Of a stretch of DNA of 64,000 bases, positions 13,597 to 24,402 are shown one piece after another. The translations under genes were made by a program, and so were the position numbers. The notes below the pieces were generated by a model. That model did not search any database. It saw nothing but the letters and a program-made list of their open reading frames with translations, and was not told the DNA's origin. The stretch's first letter is position 1, and every line of letters begins with the position of its first letter. Origin of the DNA: Lepidurus packardi (lineage: Eukaryota > Arthropoda > Branchiopoda > Notostraca > Triopsidae); the NCBI GenBank assembly GCA_023053545.1, contig JAKZAN010000173.1:1-64000 (forward strand), read 5' to 3'.

Positions 13597-15503
13597 TTCT
13601 GCTTTATAGTCCTCGTCGATGGCGTAATTCTTCCGGGGGGGATTAAAATAGGATTTACGTCGAGAATGGGGTCTCTTCCGTGCATGAGGAAGAAGGGGGT
13701 TTCGTTTGTGCTAGCGTGCACGGATGTTCTGTACGAGAACAAAACATAGTCTAATCGTTCGTCCCAAGACCGTTGGTTTCCGTCGCACATTTTGGCTAAT
13801 CCATCCATTAAAACGCGATGGTGTCGTTCTACCATACCATTACATTTAGGGTTGTAGGCGGTAGTGTTGGTTTTGGTGATATTGAAAAAGGTGCAGACCT
13901 CTTTAACTAGACTTGATAGGAAGTTTGTTCCTCTATCAGACAGTAGCTCCATAGGTACACCATGGCGACAGATAATTTTTTCTACGAAAATGCGAGCAAC
14001 GGTTTTCGCGTCTTGGGTTTGCATAGGGAAAGCTTCAGACCATTTGCTAAAGTGATCCACGAAAACCAATAGATATTTGTTTCCATTTAAGGTGGGGGGA
14101 AATGGGCCCAAAACATCAACGGCGACTCGGTGAAACGGTTCACGAACAGGGGGAAGCGTCCCGAGTGGGACATTAATTTGAGGGGTGGGGGATTTTCGTC
14201 GGGCACAGACATCACAGGATTTGCAATACTTCTCCACGTCGTTGAACATTCTTTTCCAGAAGAAGCGACTGCGGATTTTGGTGAATGTTTTCGAAATACC
14301 AAGGTGTCCGGCTAAATCATGGTCATGATTAGATTCCAAAATTTCGGGGACGAGAACTTGGGGGATGACTAATTGGGTGAGGATTTCATGACGAGGGGAA
14401 TTTGGTCGAGGCATTGCATAGTGATATAATAGCTTGGTGTCAGGATCTATAAAGAAGTTTTCAACTTCGAAAAGCCAGGGTGGGTGTTGATTTCCTTTCC
14501 CAGGGTTTTGTCCACGTGAAATGTAATCGTAGAGTGGGCGACAATAAGAGTCAGCATATTGAAGTTTTCGAAGCTGGGTTTCTGTTATCTCCATTAATTT
14601 GAGTCGTCCATCCTGTGAAGCCGAATTAATCTGTGCTATTTCATGGCTTGGACAGGATGGTAAGGCTATACGGGAAAGAGCGTCAGCGTTCTTGTTCAGA
14701 CATCCGGGACGATATTGTATGTCATAATCGTATTCTGCTAAAGTTAATGACCAACGCACTAAACGAGGGGATGAGTCTTTTACTGACATTAACCATCGGA
14801 GGGAATTATGGTCAGTGTAAACGGAAAAATGTCGGCCGTACAGGAATGTCCTGAAATGTTTCACAGCCCAAACGATTGCCAAAGCTTCCTTTTCCGTCGT
14901 TGCATAGTTTCTCTCAGCTTTGTTTAACAAGCGGCTAGCATAGGCGATGGCAACTTCTTTACCTTCTTGGGTTTGAGCAAGAACAGCTCCAACAGCAAAA
15001 TCCGAAGCATCCGTGTGGAGGAAGAAGGGTTGCTCAAAGTCTGGGTAAGCTAGAATGGGCCAGGTCATTAAGTGACCCTTGAGTCGTAAAAAGGCTTCAT
15101 CTTCTTCTGCATTCCATCGAAAATCTACGTCTTTCCCCGTCAATTTGTGAAGAGGGGCTGCAATTTTTGAAAATCCTTTGATAAAACGGCGATAATAACC
15201 AGCAATTCCCAAAAAGGTTTGAACTTCGTTTACGGTAGTGGGAGTGGGGTATGCAACTATAGCGCTAATTTTATCGGGATCGGGTTCGACTCCGTTTTGA
15301 GAGACAAAGTGACCAAGGTATTTAATCCGGTCCTTAAACAATTCGCATTTGGATGGTTTTAATTTTAATCCGGCATCCCGTAATCGTTCAAAGACCAGAT
15401 TTAAGCGTTCCAGATGTTCCTCAAAGGTTTTACTATGAACAATGATATCATCGATATAAGCTAGGCAGATTTTATTCACTAGGCCTCGGAGTACGTTGTT
15501 CAT
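13548..15503 (-). pseudogene. pol: Gypsy pol, RT C-terminal part, RNase H and integrase, copy 1
   Basis: A 651-residue open frame starting just before the RT active site (AYIDDI about residues 15-20). It continues through the thumb/connection, an RNase H domain (HTDASDFAVGAVL; later TDHNSLRWL), an integrase zinc-binding region (CKSCDVC) and the integrase core with its acidic residues in VDVLGPF, SDRGTNF and GMVERHHR. Its upstream edge is set by a TGA at 15507-15509 where copy 2 has CGA (Arg), a likely CpG decay. Downstream it leaves frame at the G tract at 13635. No single frame encodes a whole polymerase. Unlike copy 2, this copy keeps the RNase H to integrase linker undisturbed. Confidence 0.85.
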
Positions 15504-15787
15504 TAATCACTGGAAAGTGGCAGGGGCGTTACAAAGTCCGAAGGGCATGCGGTTAAATTCGTAATGCCCGTATGGAGACGAGAAAGCTGTTTTTTCTTGA
15601 TCTTCCGGTTCCAATTCGATCTGCCAAAAACCGTTGATGAGGTCGAACAGGGAAAAATATTTAGAATAGCTAAACAGTTAAAGGATTCGTGGATATTGGG
15701 TAAGGGATACTGATCTTTTCTCGTGATCGCGTTTAGCTTTCGGTAGTCTATCACTAAACGTTTGGTTCCATCCTTTTTGTCAACCAA
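15503..15787 (-). pseudogene. pol: Gypsy pol, RT fragment with frameshift, copy 1
   Basis: Starts at the RT finger/palm motif ([17 protein letters not shown]) and follows the family sequence for about 35 residues, to the [10 protein letters not shown] stretch. It then loses homology because of a one-base deletion near 15663-15668 (copy 2 reads one base longer at the same place). The remaining residues are out of frame. This lesion is private to copy 1 and adds to the nonsense codons on either side. Confidence 0.8.
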
Positions 15788-15814
15788 AAGAACGGGTGCT
15801 CCCCAAGGTGAATT

Positions 15815-17050
15815 TCATTCCCTGATAATTCCTACTTCCAATAGGCTTTTAATTTTGCTCTCCATCACAGGTTGTAGAGCTTCGGGGACGCGATAGGGTT
15901 TTTGATGAATAGGGGAATTACCCTGAACATCTATTCTATGTCGAACCTTAGAAGTTTGTCCCATGTCCATGTCACCTTGGGCGAAAATGTCGGAATTGGC
16001 TTCCAGGAGCTCAAGCAGTTTGAATTTTTGATCGGAGGAAATGTTATTACCGATGTTGAACTTGTTGGGGTCAAAGGGACGGAGGTTCTCGTCAGAGTTT
16101 TCGGATTGACGAGTTATCTTAACATGATTGACTGGAAAGGAGCTAGCACTAGGGTTAACTTCAAGATCTAAGATACCCATGAAATCGGTCGTCATGAAAT
16201 TGTGGATTTCGTTAGATTGATTTGTAATTAGTATGGGTATTTTTGTAGTGCCATCCGTTAGCACCATGACTGTTTCAACATAGATATTGGGTCGTAGCAA
16301 ATCAGCGGGTTCGAGAATGCCGGTTTTCCCGTAGCGCGGGATAAAGCGAAAACTACTTGATTTATCAGCTCGTTTAGGGATCTCAATTCTCCCGTAAACG
16401 GTTCGACTGGTGTAGGGCAACACGGAGATATTTTTGTCTAAAAAGACACGGTACCTAGACTTTTCTATGTGCGGAATTTCAGGCACATCTGGGGTTGGGA
16501 TTTTGAGAGGGGCAGGGATTTGTCTGACAGAGTCAATAAGGCTAGATAATAACTCTAGTTGACGGGTAACATGATCTGGGGTTGGAATAGGGGGATTTGT
16601 GGAAGGGGGATTGGGGGATGGACACATTGGAGTAGTTGGTGGGGTAATGGTAGGGCAAGGGTAAGGTAACGATAGTGATGGAGCATCAGCCTTTTCTTTG
16701 GGTTGGCTTGGGGGGTTACGAAAAATTACGAGTTGCAACTTTCCGTCTATAATTAGGTCATGTTGGCAAATAAAATCTATTCCCAAGACCATGTCACAAT
16801 TTATGTGGGGGCTAACCACGAAATCATGTCTAAATCTTCGTCCTGCTAGACCGATTTCGGCGTGAACGGCTCCTTTTGTTAGCAATTCCGCATTCAAAAT
16901 TGAATATAAGCGGACATTTGAGGGGGTATGGGAGAAGATGAATCCGCTATTTTTTAGTTCATTATAGACGGATTCCTTCATAAGTGAAACCCCTGCTCCA
17001 CTATCGACAAGGGCAGAGTATGAAAATTGTCCAACATCTGCCTTTAACAC
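15815..17050 (-). pseudogene. pol: Gypsy pol, protease and RT N-terminal part, copy 1
   Basis: A 411-residue frame. Near its start is a retropepsin-like aspartic protease motif (LVDSGAGVSLM, about residues 12-22). A Pro-rich linker follows, then the RT N-terminal region up to LLEVGIIRE, where a TGA at 15815-15817 replaces the Ser codon of copy 2. The first Met is not the real start: in copy 2 the same frame extends upstream for 74 more residues, and copy 1 has lost a base near 17104. The region 17051-17277 is therefore pol sequence out of frame. Confidence 0.85.
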
Positions 17051-17277
17051 AGGAGTCTTGACACCGGTGGATACTTCGGCTACGACATCGTTAAAATAAA
17101 CTGGTGGCGGACAACGTTAGCGGGTATGGTAGCATTATTTGGTGATGACGTTGCGTCATCACTAAATTGGGGGGGTGGAGGAATAATTGAGAGGTGAGGT
17201 TGGGTTTTAACTCGAGGGGGCAAGGGCTTTTTGCGGGGTAAAGCGGTCCCAATCCGACCCTCGGCGGTGGGCCTTTT

Positions 17278-18717
17278 TTAGTTTTTTGGGGGGTTGTTAC
17301 CGAAAAGGACTTTCTCGACTTCTCTCTGCTGCTCCAAGGAGGGAAGGGGAAACGGAGGTCTAGTTCCCCATTTGGCGGCTAAAGCATCTTGGAGGAATGG
17401 ACAAGTCTTTACAATGTGTCCTTGGTTATGACAATATTTGCAAACAGGAGTATTGTCATTGCGCGTGTCAACCGGGTTACGGGGAGGCTGAGGATTACCC
17501 TGGGGACCTTGCGGGCGGTGGAATGGTTGTTGTGGGCGTTGGTTAAAGCCTCGGGATTGGAAAGGGTGATAGGCTGGGCGGAAAGTGGGGCGGAAAGGAC
17601 CTTGATTCCGTCCATCTCGGGCAGGAAGGTGGGATGGTGACAGGTGGGGACGAGGGTTAACGCTTCTTCCTTGTCCATTACCACTTGGACGGTAAGAGGG
17701 AGGGCCGGGTGGTTGGGAATCGAAGGCGGCTACAGGATGATGGGAATAAGGCTCCTCGAACTCTGAAAAAACACCAGCGATCCTAGATTGTGTCTCCTGC
17801 AGGAGAGTTTTTTGTTCGGCCGCCATGTCTCTAATCTGCTGAAGGTAGCGGTTGGCGGTGTCCATAAATTCGGTGGGGAAGGTTGGGAGGGGAATAAAAT
17901 TTTTCTCTTCAGTACGGGCAAGGGTGACAATCTCGTCAAATCGCAAATCTTGATCGCCAAGAGCTCGTCGGACAAGAGGTTTGAGGGCTACATTTAAGCC
18001 TCGGAGGAAAGCTGATTTATTGATTTCCTCGATGGCGGTTGCTGCACCCGCGTCGCCTTGGTTTAGACGTTGGTAAAGTTTCCCGTCATGATCTCGAGAA
18101 TGGGAGAGTAGTTTTTGCGCGTATTGCGCTATTTTTTCGGTTGGGCCTTGGGTAGGTGGTTCCTGCTCATCTACTTCCGGGTAATGAAACCGGGTGAGGA
18201 AGGATTCTCGAAAGGTGTCCCAATTAGTTTTCGTTGGGCCATCCAACATTTGATAAAAAATGAGGGCTTCTCCCTCGAGTCTTCCGTGAACGGCTCTCAG
18301 GATCCTATCACTATGGTCTGGATAGCTGCTTAATTGCATACTTAGTGCAACTAACCAGTCTTTGATTCGAGGTCCACCGTCGTATTTTGGGATCTGGTTT
18401 AGTATGGCAATGATTGATTCACTGCTACGGGTATTGGAAGGGGTAGTTGGACGGGAGAAGGTGATTAAGTCGGAATCGTCAAGAGCGAGAGGTTGTCCTA
18501 GAAACGTGAAGCTAGGGGCAGTTGGACGAGTGATGCCAGTAGTAGACATCGTAGGTGCAGCGGCGGGTGCAAACACCGATGGAAGGGGTGGGAGGTTGAG
18601 AAGGGCAGTAGAAGTACTTGGGTTACCTGTAGGCAATGGGTTGCCGCGGGCGTCCATGATGTCGTCTAGATGTTTGCAAGAACGAGCGAGACGATGGGAC
18701 ACTATCTTCACGATCAC
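17278..18717 (-). CDS. gag: Gypsy gag with CCHC zinc knuckle, copy 1
   Basis: Structural capsid/nucleocapsid protein of the Gypsy element. A Pro-rich N-terminus leads into a capsid-like helical region (about residues 110-320, including the retrotransposon-gag stretch around [20 protein letters not shown]), then an Arg/Gly/Pro-rich segment and one zinc knuckle [14 protein letters not shown] with CX2CX4HX4C spacing. The reported start at 18717 adds 20 residues; the Met at 18655-18657 (MDARGNPL) is the likelier initiator. The frame ends in UAA at 17278-17280, right after the heptamer A AAA AAC, and pol continues in the same frame. This is the better preserved gag of the two: the knuckle is intact and there is no internal stop. 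It is fused upstream to a truncated Pao integrase, with no Gypsy LTR between. Confidence 0.85.
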   Translation of the reverse strand: MIVKIVSHRLARSCKHLDDIMDARGNPLPTGNPSTSTALLNLPPLPSVFAPAAAPTMSTTGITRPTAPSFTFLGQPLALDDSDLITFSRPTTPSNTRSSESIIAILNQIPKYDGGPRIKDWLVALSMQLSSYPDHSDRILRAVHGRLEGEALIFYQMLDGPTKTNWDTFRESFLTRFHYPEVDEQEPPTQGPTEKIAQYAQKLLSHSRDHDGKLYQRLNQGDAGAATAIEEINKSAFLRGLNVALKPLVRRALGDQDLRFDEIVTLARTEEKNFIPLPTFPTEFMDTANRYLQQIRDMAAEQKTLLQETQSRIAGVFSEFEEPYSHHPVAAFDSQPPGPPSYRPSGNGQGRSVNPRPHLSPSHLPARDGRNQGPFRPTFRPAYHPFQSRGFNQRPQQPFHRPQGPQGNPQPPRNPVDTRNDNTPVCKYCHNQGHIVKTCPFLQDALAAKWGTRPPFPLPSLEQQREVEKVLFGNNPPKN

Positions 18718-18780
18718 TGATACACAAGAATGACCTTAAAAGAACTCGACGTCTGAAACCACAATATCACTGCTTCACTT
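18714..18780 (-). other. Pao integrase to Gypsy leader fusion junction, copy 1
   Basis: Pao integrase homology ends at FRRFTS (near 18777), and Gypsy gag translation is already open at 18717. Fewer than about 130 bp separate recognisable Pao coding sequence from the likely gag Met at 18657. That is too short for the 454-bp Gypsy LTR plus a leader. The same junction occurs at 36672-36738 in copy 2, so it predates the duplication. I could not identify a convincing Gypsy primer-binding site in the gap. Confidence 0.75.
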
Positions 18781-19085
18781 GTGAACCGTCGGAAGCACAT
18801 TAAAAATGAGTCCGTGTCTAGCGATCGGGCGAGTTCTAAGTGGACTGCTCGTGTGGTGAGGCAAGTAAATATACAGCCCCATCTTTTCTCGGTACTTCGC
18901 TTTATGGTTACGTACATTGGGCCGAAGTAGTCGATGCCGGTAAATGTAAATGGTGGTTGATAGGGTGTCAGACGAGCAGCAGGAAGTGGTGCCATTAAGG
19001 GTGCTACTGGCTTTGCTGTGTGTTTTCTACAAATGAAGCACTGGTTAAGTACCTTAGCCACCGTTGCTCGTCCCTTCAAACCCAA
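18714..19085 (-). pseudogene. Pao integrase core, truncated, copy 1
   Basis: Carries the end of the integrase zinc-binding region ([11 protein letters not shown]) and the start of the catalytic core with its first Asp ([11 protein letters not shown]), followed by the typical [17 protein letters not shown] block. Homology then stops; the second Asp and the Glu of the DDE triad are absent. The last 20 residues or so are unrelated sequence at the Gypsy junction. The reading frame opens on a TTG after a shared frameshift, so this is a fragment of the Pao polyprotein, not a gene. Confidence 0.85.
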
Positions 19086-19465
19086 AATTGGCTTCTAACT
19101 TCATGAAGTGTGCGTTCAACTGACGCGTGAAAGATTTTCTTGTGTGTGTCTTCAATTATTAATCTTGTTAGTCGATGATTGTTGTCTAAAAGGATAGGAT
19201 GTTTGGCTGTAGGGTCTAACGTGCAATTCTCAAGCCTCACACAGACGCGCAGAACGCCACTTGCGTCAATAAATGGGGTTAACTTAGTTAATCTGGAGCT
19301 GTTTACTATGGGTTTATCTTGGGATAAGTCTTTGATTTCGTTACCGAAACATTCGCTTTGCGTAATCTTCAGACATAAGTGAAAGGCGTTTTCAATTTCT
19401 TCTGAGAGAAGCGTTATGCTAGATGAAGTCTTGACCTTCTTACAGGCGTCAACGAAACGTAGCAC
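19076..19465 (-). pseudogene. Pao polyprotein, integrase N-terminal zinc-binding region, copy 1
   Basis: A 129-residue frame containing the RNase H to integrase linker and most of the H2C2 integrase zinc-binding module (HPILLDNNHRLTRLIIEDTHKKIFHASVERTL). It overlaps its neighbours on both sides through frameshifts near 19440 and 19085. Both shifts occur identically in copy 2 (37034-37423), so the Pao element was already broken when the block duplicated. Confidence 0.82.
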
Positions 19466-21696
19466 AGTGGCGACAACGCGTTTTGCTTTGAGTAGAGTGG
19501 TGCTTTTTGAATGTACTCTGAAACGGGAAGTTTTTTAATTGATACGGTGCCGAACCAATTTTCTGAGATAATTTCTGGATCAGTTTCACACGGTGGATCT
19601 GGTTCTTCGGGCTTAAATGGTTGCAGTTTGAGATTAGGCTCCTTCAAAAATTTTGGACCGCTGAGCCATCGAGCTCCTAAGGTAATCTCGCTTGCATTTA
19701 AATCACGGCTACAGTCGTCCGCGGGATTGTCTTTTCCAGTAACATGATGCCACTGTATGGAGCAGGTTGTTTCCAAAATTTCTCCAATTCTGTTGCCGAC
19801 GAAAACTTGGAAACGACAGGTGGTTGAGTATATCCACTTCAGAACCGTTTGGGAATCCGTCCAGAATACTACATGTTTAATGTTCATATTTAACTCTTTA
19901 CAGCAAGCAAGGGCTAAGCGAAGTCCTAATACTGTGCCCTGTAATTCTAAACGGGGAATCGAGACAGGTTTCAGGGGGGATACCCTTGTTTTGGCCATTA
20001 TGAACGCCACGCTTGGTGACTGGTCTGGATACGTGTGACGGATATAGGCAACGGCGCCAAAGCCACGCTGTGAAGCATCCGTGAAAACATGCAGTTGAGA
20101 GTGTGTAGGGGGTGAAGGTGATCGGAAGCACCGAGGTATCTCTAATGTTGAAAGTGTAAAGAGCTCGCCAGCCCATTTTTGCCAGTGGTTGAGGATGTGA
20201 GGGAGGAGTGGTTCGTCCCAACCTATGCCCGCTCGCCAAATATCCTGGAGAAGGATTTTTGCGGTGAGCACGAAAGGGCTGAGAAATCCAAGGGGATCGT
20301 AGACGGTTGAAACTAAGCTCAGGATTTCTCTCTTGGTGGTTACTTCTTGAGGGGTTCTGAAATTGAAGTGGAAGGTGTCTAATTCACAATTCCACAAAAT
20401 AAGTGTTCTTTCGCTTGGAAGCTTGTCTAAATCTAAGTTGAGCACAGGATCATTTCTCTCAGGAACTGGAATTGCGTTCAAAACCTTGCGTGACGACGAC
20501 ATCCATTTAGTTAATCGAAAGCCCCCAAGCTGCAATAAATGCATAAGTTCCAATGAGGTCTTGATTGCTTCTTGTTCGCTGTCCACCGAATCTAAATAGT
20601 TGTCGACATAAAAATTGGTTTTGATTTTCTCTGCGATTTCCGGAAATTCATCTTTGTTGTCCTTTGCGGTCTTGCACAAAGCATTCAGGCATATGGAAGG
20701 TGAGGATACCGCACCAAATACATGAACTTGCATTTCGTACGTTTCTGGTGTCTCACCGCTTCCGGGTCTTCTCCATATAAAACGAAAGGCTGACCGGTCG
20801 TCTTCGGTAACCAGTACTTGATGGTACATTTTCTCGATGTCGGCCGAAATTGGGACCGGGTTTCTTCGGAAGCGTAAAAGAACGCCTAGTAAATTAGTAA
20901 GGAGGTCAGGGCCCTTTAGAAGGTTCTCGTTAAGGCTTGTGCCAGCATATTTTGCAGAGGCATCAAATACGACGCGGACCTTGTTGGGTTTATGAGGATT
21001 GAGTACAGCGTGGTGTGGAAGGTACCACGTTTTACCCTTTGGGCCTTCTAGATGGTTAATCGGTACTTTCCGTGCATGACCTAGTTGAATGTATTCGTCG
21101 ATAGCTTTTATGTATTTTTCAGCTAGTTCATGATCTTTCAATAGCTTTCGTTCTGTACAGAAGAAACGTTGAATGGCTAGTGCTTTGTTGTTCGGCAGCT
21201 CTGGGTTTGACTTCTTCCACAGAAGGCCGCTTTGGTAGCGATTGCCCACGTTGAGAGTAGTGGCTCTTAACAAATAATTTGCTCTTTCTACTTCCTTGCT
21301 GGCAGGGATCTTTGTTTGGTCAATTCCTAACGCATCCGTCTTCCAGAAGTTACTAACCAGTTCATCCAGTGTCACGCTGTCGGATACGATGCTAATTAGA
21401 TTTACTGAATGATTTTCTTCATGTGCTGGATGATATGGTATTTGCCCAATAGCACACCATCCAAATGGAGTCAGTACTGCCCATGGTCCATTGGTATCTG
21501 CAGGCGGTTTACGAGTTTTGAGTTGCTCGTGTGCTTGTGGGATGTCTGCTCCAATCAAAACCGTAACTTTGCTGGTGTTGATACTTGGAATTGTCAAATC
21601 TTTTAAGTATTTCCATCTTTTCTTTTCTTGAGGCCAATTGATGCACCGATCGGTAAGGTTGATGCGGGGAACAGTCGAAACGTTCTTCATCTCCAT
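19414..21696 (-). pseudogene. Pao polyprotein, RT, A17-type region and RNase H, copy 1
   Basis: A 760-residue frame with the end of the protease region, the Pao RT (GPKGKTWYLPHHAVLNP; ISADIEKMYHQ; active-site box FYVDNYLDS), the Pao-specific A17 peptidase-type domain (VYDPLGFLSPFVLTAKILL) and an RNase H-like domain starting HVFTDASQRGFGAVAY. The active-site box reads YVDN in place of the more usual YVDD, in both copies. A 3-bp in-frame deletion near 20400 removes one Gly relative to copy 2. A one-base deletion near 21765 separates it from the gag-protease frame. Confidence 0.88.
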
Positions 21697-21731
21697 TACT
21701 TCACCATTCGTGCAGCTGCCAATCTTAAAAT

Positions 21732-23243
21732 CTACTGTTCTGCTCTTGAATAAGGGGTCTTTACCATGAAGGTTCCAAAGCGGGCCATTCTCGTAGGTCC
21801 TTTCAAACCGATCCTTTTGGACATATCTTCATTGATAAGCGACACTTCGCTTCCGTTATCGAGGAGGGCAAAAGTTTCGATAGTTTTGCCACTCGTGATT
21901 ATTTTAATTGGGATCACCGACAGTAAAGTTACTTGACCAGATGAGGCTCTAGTCATGGTTCCAATGTGGCCAGCGGAGGATCCTGTATTGTCACTATCAT
22001 CGCTTGAAGTGGTAGGGTTTCGGTTGTATCTTTCATAACGCGTAGGATCATGTAGCAAAGCATGATGTTTCCGCTTGCATTTCCCTATTCCACACACATC
22101 TTTACGACTACACTCCTTGGCCATATGACCAGCAATCAAGCAGTTGAAGCATTTTTTGTCTTTCTGTACAGCCGTTAATCTGTCTTTCAGTTGAAGAGAC
22201 TTAAATTTAGGACAGTTATATAAGCGGTGTTCTTCTTTGCATAGGGTGCATGGGTCAATCTTTCTTCCACTCTGAACGATCGAGGTCGTCAAGACAGTTG
22301 GAACGCGCTCTTTCCTATGGTTTAGTTTACTGCGATCCGAATGGGATTCCTCGATAGGCTTATGTTCAATTTCAGAAAAAGGCTGTACGGTAGCTTCTCC
22401 CATGATGAAATCATTTAACCAGGCAGCAAAATCGAGTAAGGTCGGAAGTCGTTGCAGCTTAATTGATTCTTGACCCCACATATGTTTAATTCTACGTGGA
22501 AGCTTGTCTCGAACGTTTCTCAGCAAGGATGGAGAGTACAGGTCCTGTTCGTATCTTGAGGCTTGAAGAGTAGCTATCGTTCCATTAAGGTCAGCGTAAT
22601 ATTTTCTTAGCGACTGGAAGTCATGATCCTTTACAGGTTTTATTTTCAACAGGTCTTCGACGTATGCTTCAGATACCGCCATTGGGTTTCCATACAATTT
22701 CTGTAGTTCACGCAGGGCGTGCATATACGTGACAGGGCTTTGCAAATACTGAGCGATGGTGTTCCTTACAGTGGGAGCCAACAACTCGCGGAGATACGTT
22801 ATACGTTGTGCATCATCGCGTAATGCGTCGTGAACTCGACTCTTAAAATTGCCGATAAACATGGGCCAGTCTTTCGGATTGCCAGTGAAAGATTGAAGTT
22901 TAATTTGTGCCAAATGTTTGACATTTTCTTGCGGTCTATTTTCGGCCGTAACCGTTGGTTTGTCTTCAAATAGCCATGCATCTGGAGTATTCTTGATTTC
23001 CCTTTCAGCAGGTGTAGTGGGAAGATTTATTGGTGTTCGCGTTAACCAATCTGTTACTCCGTTTTGCATTTTAAATCCGTGGTAGTCGATTGCGGGCTCA
23101 ATTCGTCGAGTATTACGACAACTTCGAACTCGGGACCTAACAGGACTTCCGTCTTCTTCGGATTCTTCTTGTAAGATGTCTGCTTCTTGACGAAGTCTCT
23201 CGATTTCCATCTCTCGCAAGCGTCGTTGTTTAGTAATCGCCAA
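21732..23243 (-). pseudogene. Pao gag and protease, copy 1
   Basis: A 503-residue frame with a DUF1759-like Pao gag core (LQSFTGNPKDWPMFIGNFKS onwards), two Cys/His zinc-knuckle-like motifs (CTLCKEEHRLYNC; CFNCLIAGHMAKEC) and a DUF1758-like aspartic protease motif LLDNGSEVSLI near the end. It is in the same frame as the upstream 184-residue piece and is separated from it by a TGA near 23286-23288 (AGA in copy 2). It loses the frame just after the protease because one A is missing near 21765. Confidence 0.87.
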
Positions 23244-23285
23244 GTTTTGCTTTAATTCTTCAAGTCTTGCTTCTGCTTCTTTAAT

Positions 23286-23840
23286 TCATTGTTTGCTTTC
23301 CGCTTCAGCTTCAACTGCGGCTTCTATCTGCCTAAGTTCCGACTCGGCGGACGCGAGACGCAACCGAGTTTCCTTTAGCCGTGCATTAGAAGTACCGCCT
23401 CTCGATTCTGAACGGTGAGATTTGCTTGCAATTGACGAAGGCGGGTGAGACGCAACAGACGAAGGTGGCTCTCCGACCCGTGAGAGCAGGTAGTTTTCGA
23501 TATTAACGTAACATGCAAAAACTTCCTTTTCGATAAACGTGTAATATTTTTCTATGGTCTTCTTCTGTACGTCTTCAAGCTTGCGTGTGGCAATGAATCT
23601 TGCGTTCAATTCGGCGCATTCATTTAGACACGACGCGAGTTGTTTGCGTTGCACTGCTAACGCACTTCTACTGCCGCGGTTGACGATGTGCGCAGAGATT
23701 TCTTCAATTAAATCTAAGGCTTCTTTCTTCTTTTCTGACCTCAATTGCTTAAGTAAGCGACCAGCTTCTGTGAGTTCTTGATCGTTGTTATCGTCTTCTT
23801 GTACGGCGGCTGCCGCTACGGCTTCACGTCTTTGTGACAT
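23286..23840 (-). pseudogene. Pao gag N-terminus, coiled coil, copy 1
   Basis: The true start of the Pao polyprotein: MSQRREAVAAAAV at 23840, 50 bp downstream of the primer-binding site. The 184 residues are strongly charged and helix-prone, with a Ser-rich insert (SSVASHPPSSIASKS) and heptad-like Glu/Lys/Leu spacing that suggests a coiled coil. A nonsense codon at 23286-23288, private to this copy, ends it; the same frame reopens at 23243. Confidence 0.82.
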
Positions 23841-23890
23841 GCTGATACCACAACCAAATTATCCAAATTATGACTTACGGTTTCGATGAT

Positions 23891-23908
23891 TTCCCAGTCG
23901 ATGCACCA
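23891..23908 (-). other. Primer-binding site, tRNA-Gly type, copy 1
   Basis: On the minus strand TGGTGCATCGACTGGGAA lies three bases inside the LTR end. It resembles the reverse complement of the 3' end of arthropod tRNA-Gly (ending CCGGCCGATGCACCA) with two differences; copy 2 has one. It marks where minus-strand DNA synthesis of the Pao element would start. The tRNA comparison is from memory. Confidence 0.7.
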
Positions 23909-23911
23909 TAA

Positions 23912-24402
23912 TGTTCTCGCCAATGCCGTCTTAACTTATCCACGCGCTTATGACACTGTGGAACAGGGAATCTCTTCTTTGCCACGAAATATTGGAACAC
24001 AAAGAAGCCAAGTCTTTATCTTATTTGATAATTTGATGTATTGTCACGTTCTACTCTCTTTCATGCTAACTCTCACTTTCCGTTACAACAATCAAATTTT
24101 ACATTGAAGGAACGAACTGGCTTATGGTAAGGTCAAGCATGAACTGTCCTTACAGGCTGGGTGCAGGGGATTTCATTCTTTCTAATAATGAATTTTAGGA
24201 TTCGTGGTTGAGAGGCTACCAAATTTAACTGTTGGGCAACAATCAATGTCACAGCATTTTACCACCACAGGGACCATACATGGGATATTAGATCTTAATT
24301 TACAAGTTCCGGGTTTATTCTCAAAAATTCTATATAGTAAGGGTATTCATAGGAAAATAGGAGACAATAGGAAAGGGAGCTCTTGAGAAAAAATCCCTTT
24401 CG
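23912..24402 (-). repeat. Pao 5' LTR, copy 1, outer edge clipped
   Basis: Left edge TGTTCTCGCC on the plus strand. It is homologous over its length to the complete 506-bp LTR of copy 2, but the outermost 18 bases or so, including the terminal GGAACA, are missing in a 22-bp deletion that also takes a few satellite bases. The satellite restarts at AAATTACACTG. No matching 3' Pao LTR exists in the window. Confidence 0.82.

Larger units (their letters stand above)
10784..24402 (-). mobile_element. Composite Pao-Gypsy retroelement, copy 1 (3'-truncated)
   Basis: On the minus strand this reads: Pao 5' LTR (24402-23912), primer site, Pao gag-pol broken into five reading frames, a Pao integrase truncated near 18775, then Gypsy gag, pol and env, stopping inside env at 10784. 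The Gypsy 3' LTR and the env C-terminus seen in copy 2 are missing. The flanking satellite at both ends matches that of copy 2, so this is a duplicate of the same insertion with a later deletion of about 1166 bp (the equivalent of 26778-27943) on the left and a 22-bp deletion at the LTR edge on the right. Confidence 0.9.

Noticed and set aside
18714-18780. A Gypsy primer-binding site in the junction (TGGTTTCAGACG or a GATCGTGAA stretch)
   Set aside because: Neither matches a tRNA 3' end that I can recall well enough to support a call.
19380-19470. Programmed frameshift between Pao RNase H and integrase
   Set aside because: No slippery motif stands out, Pao elements normally have one ORF, and another shift follows within 400 bp; decay is simpler.
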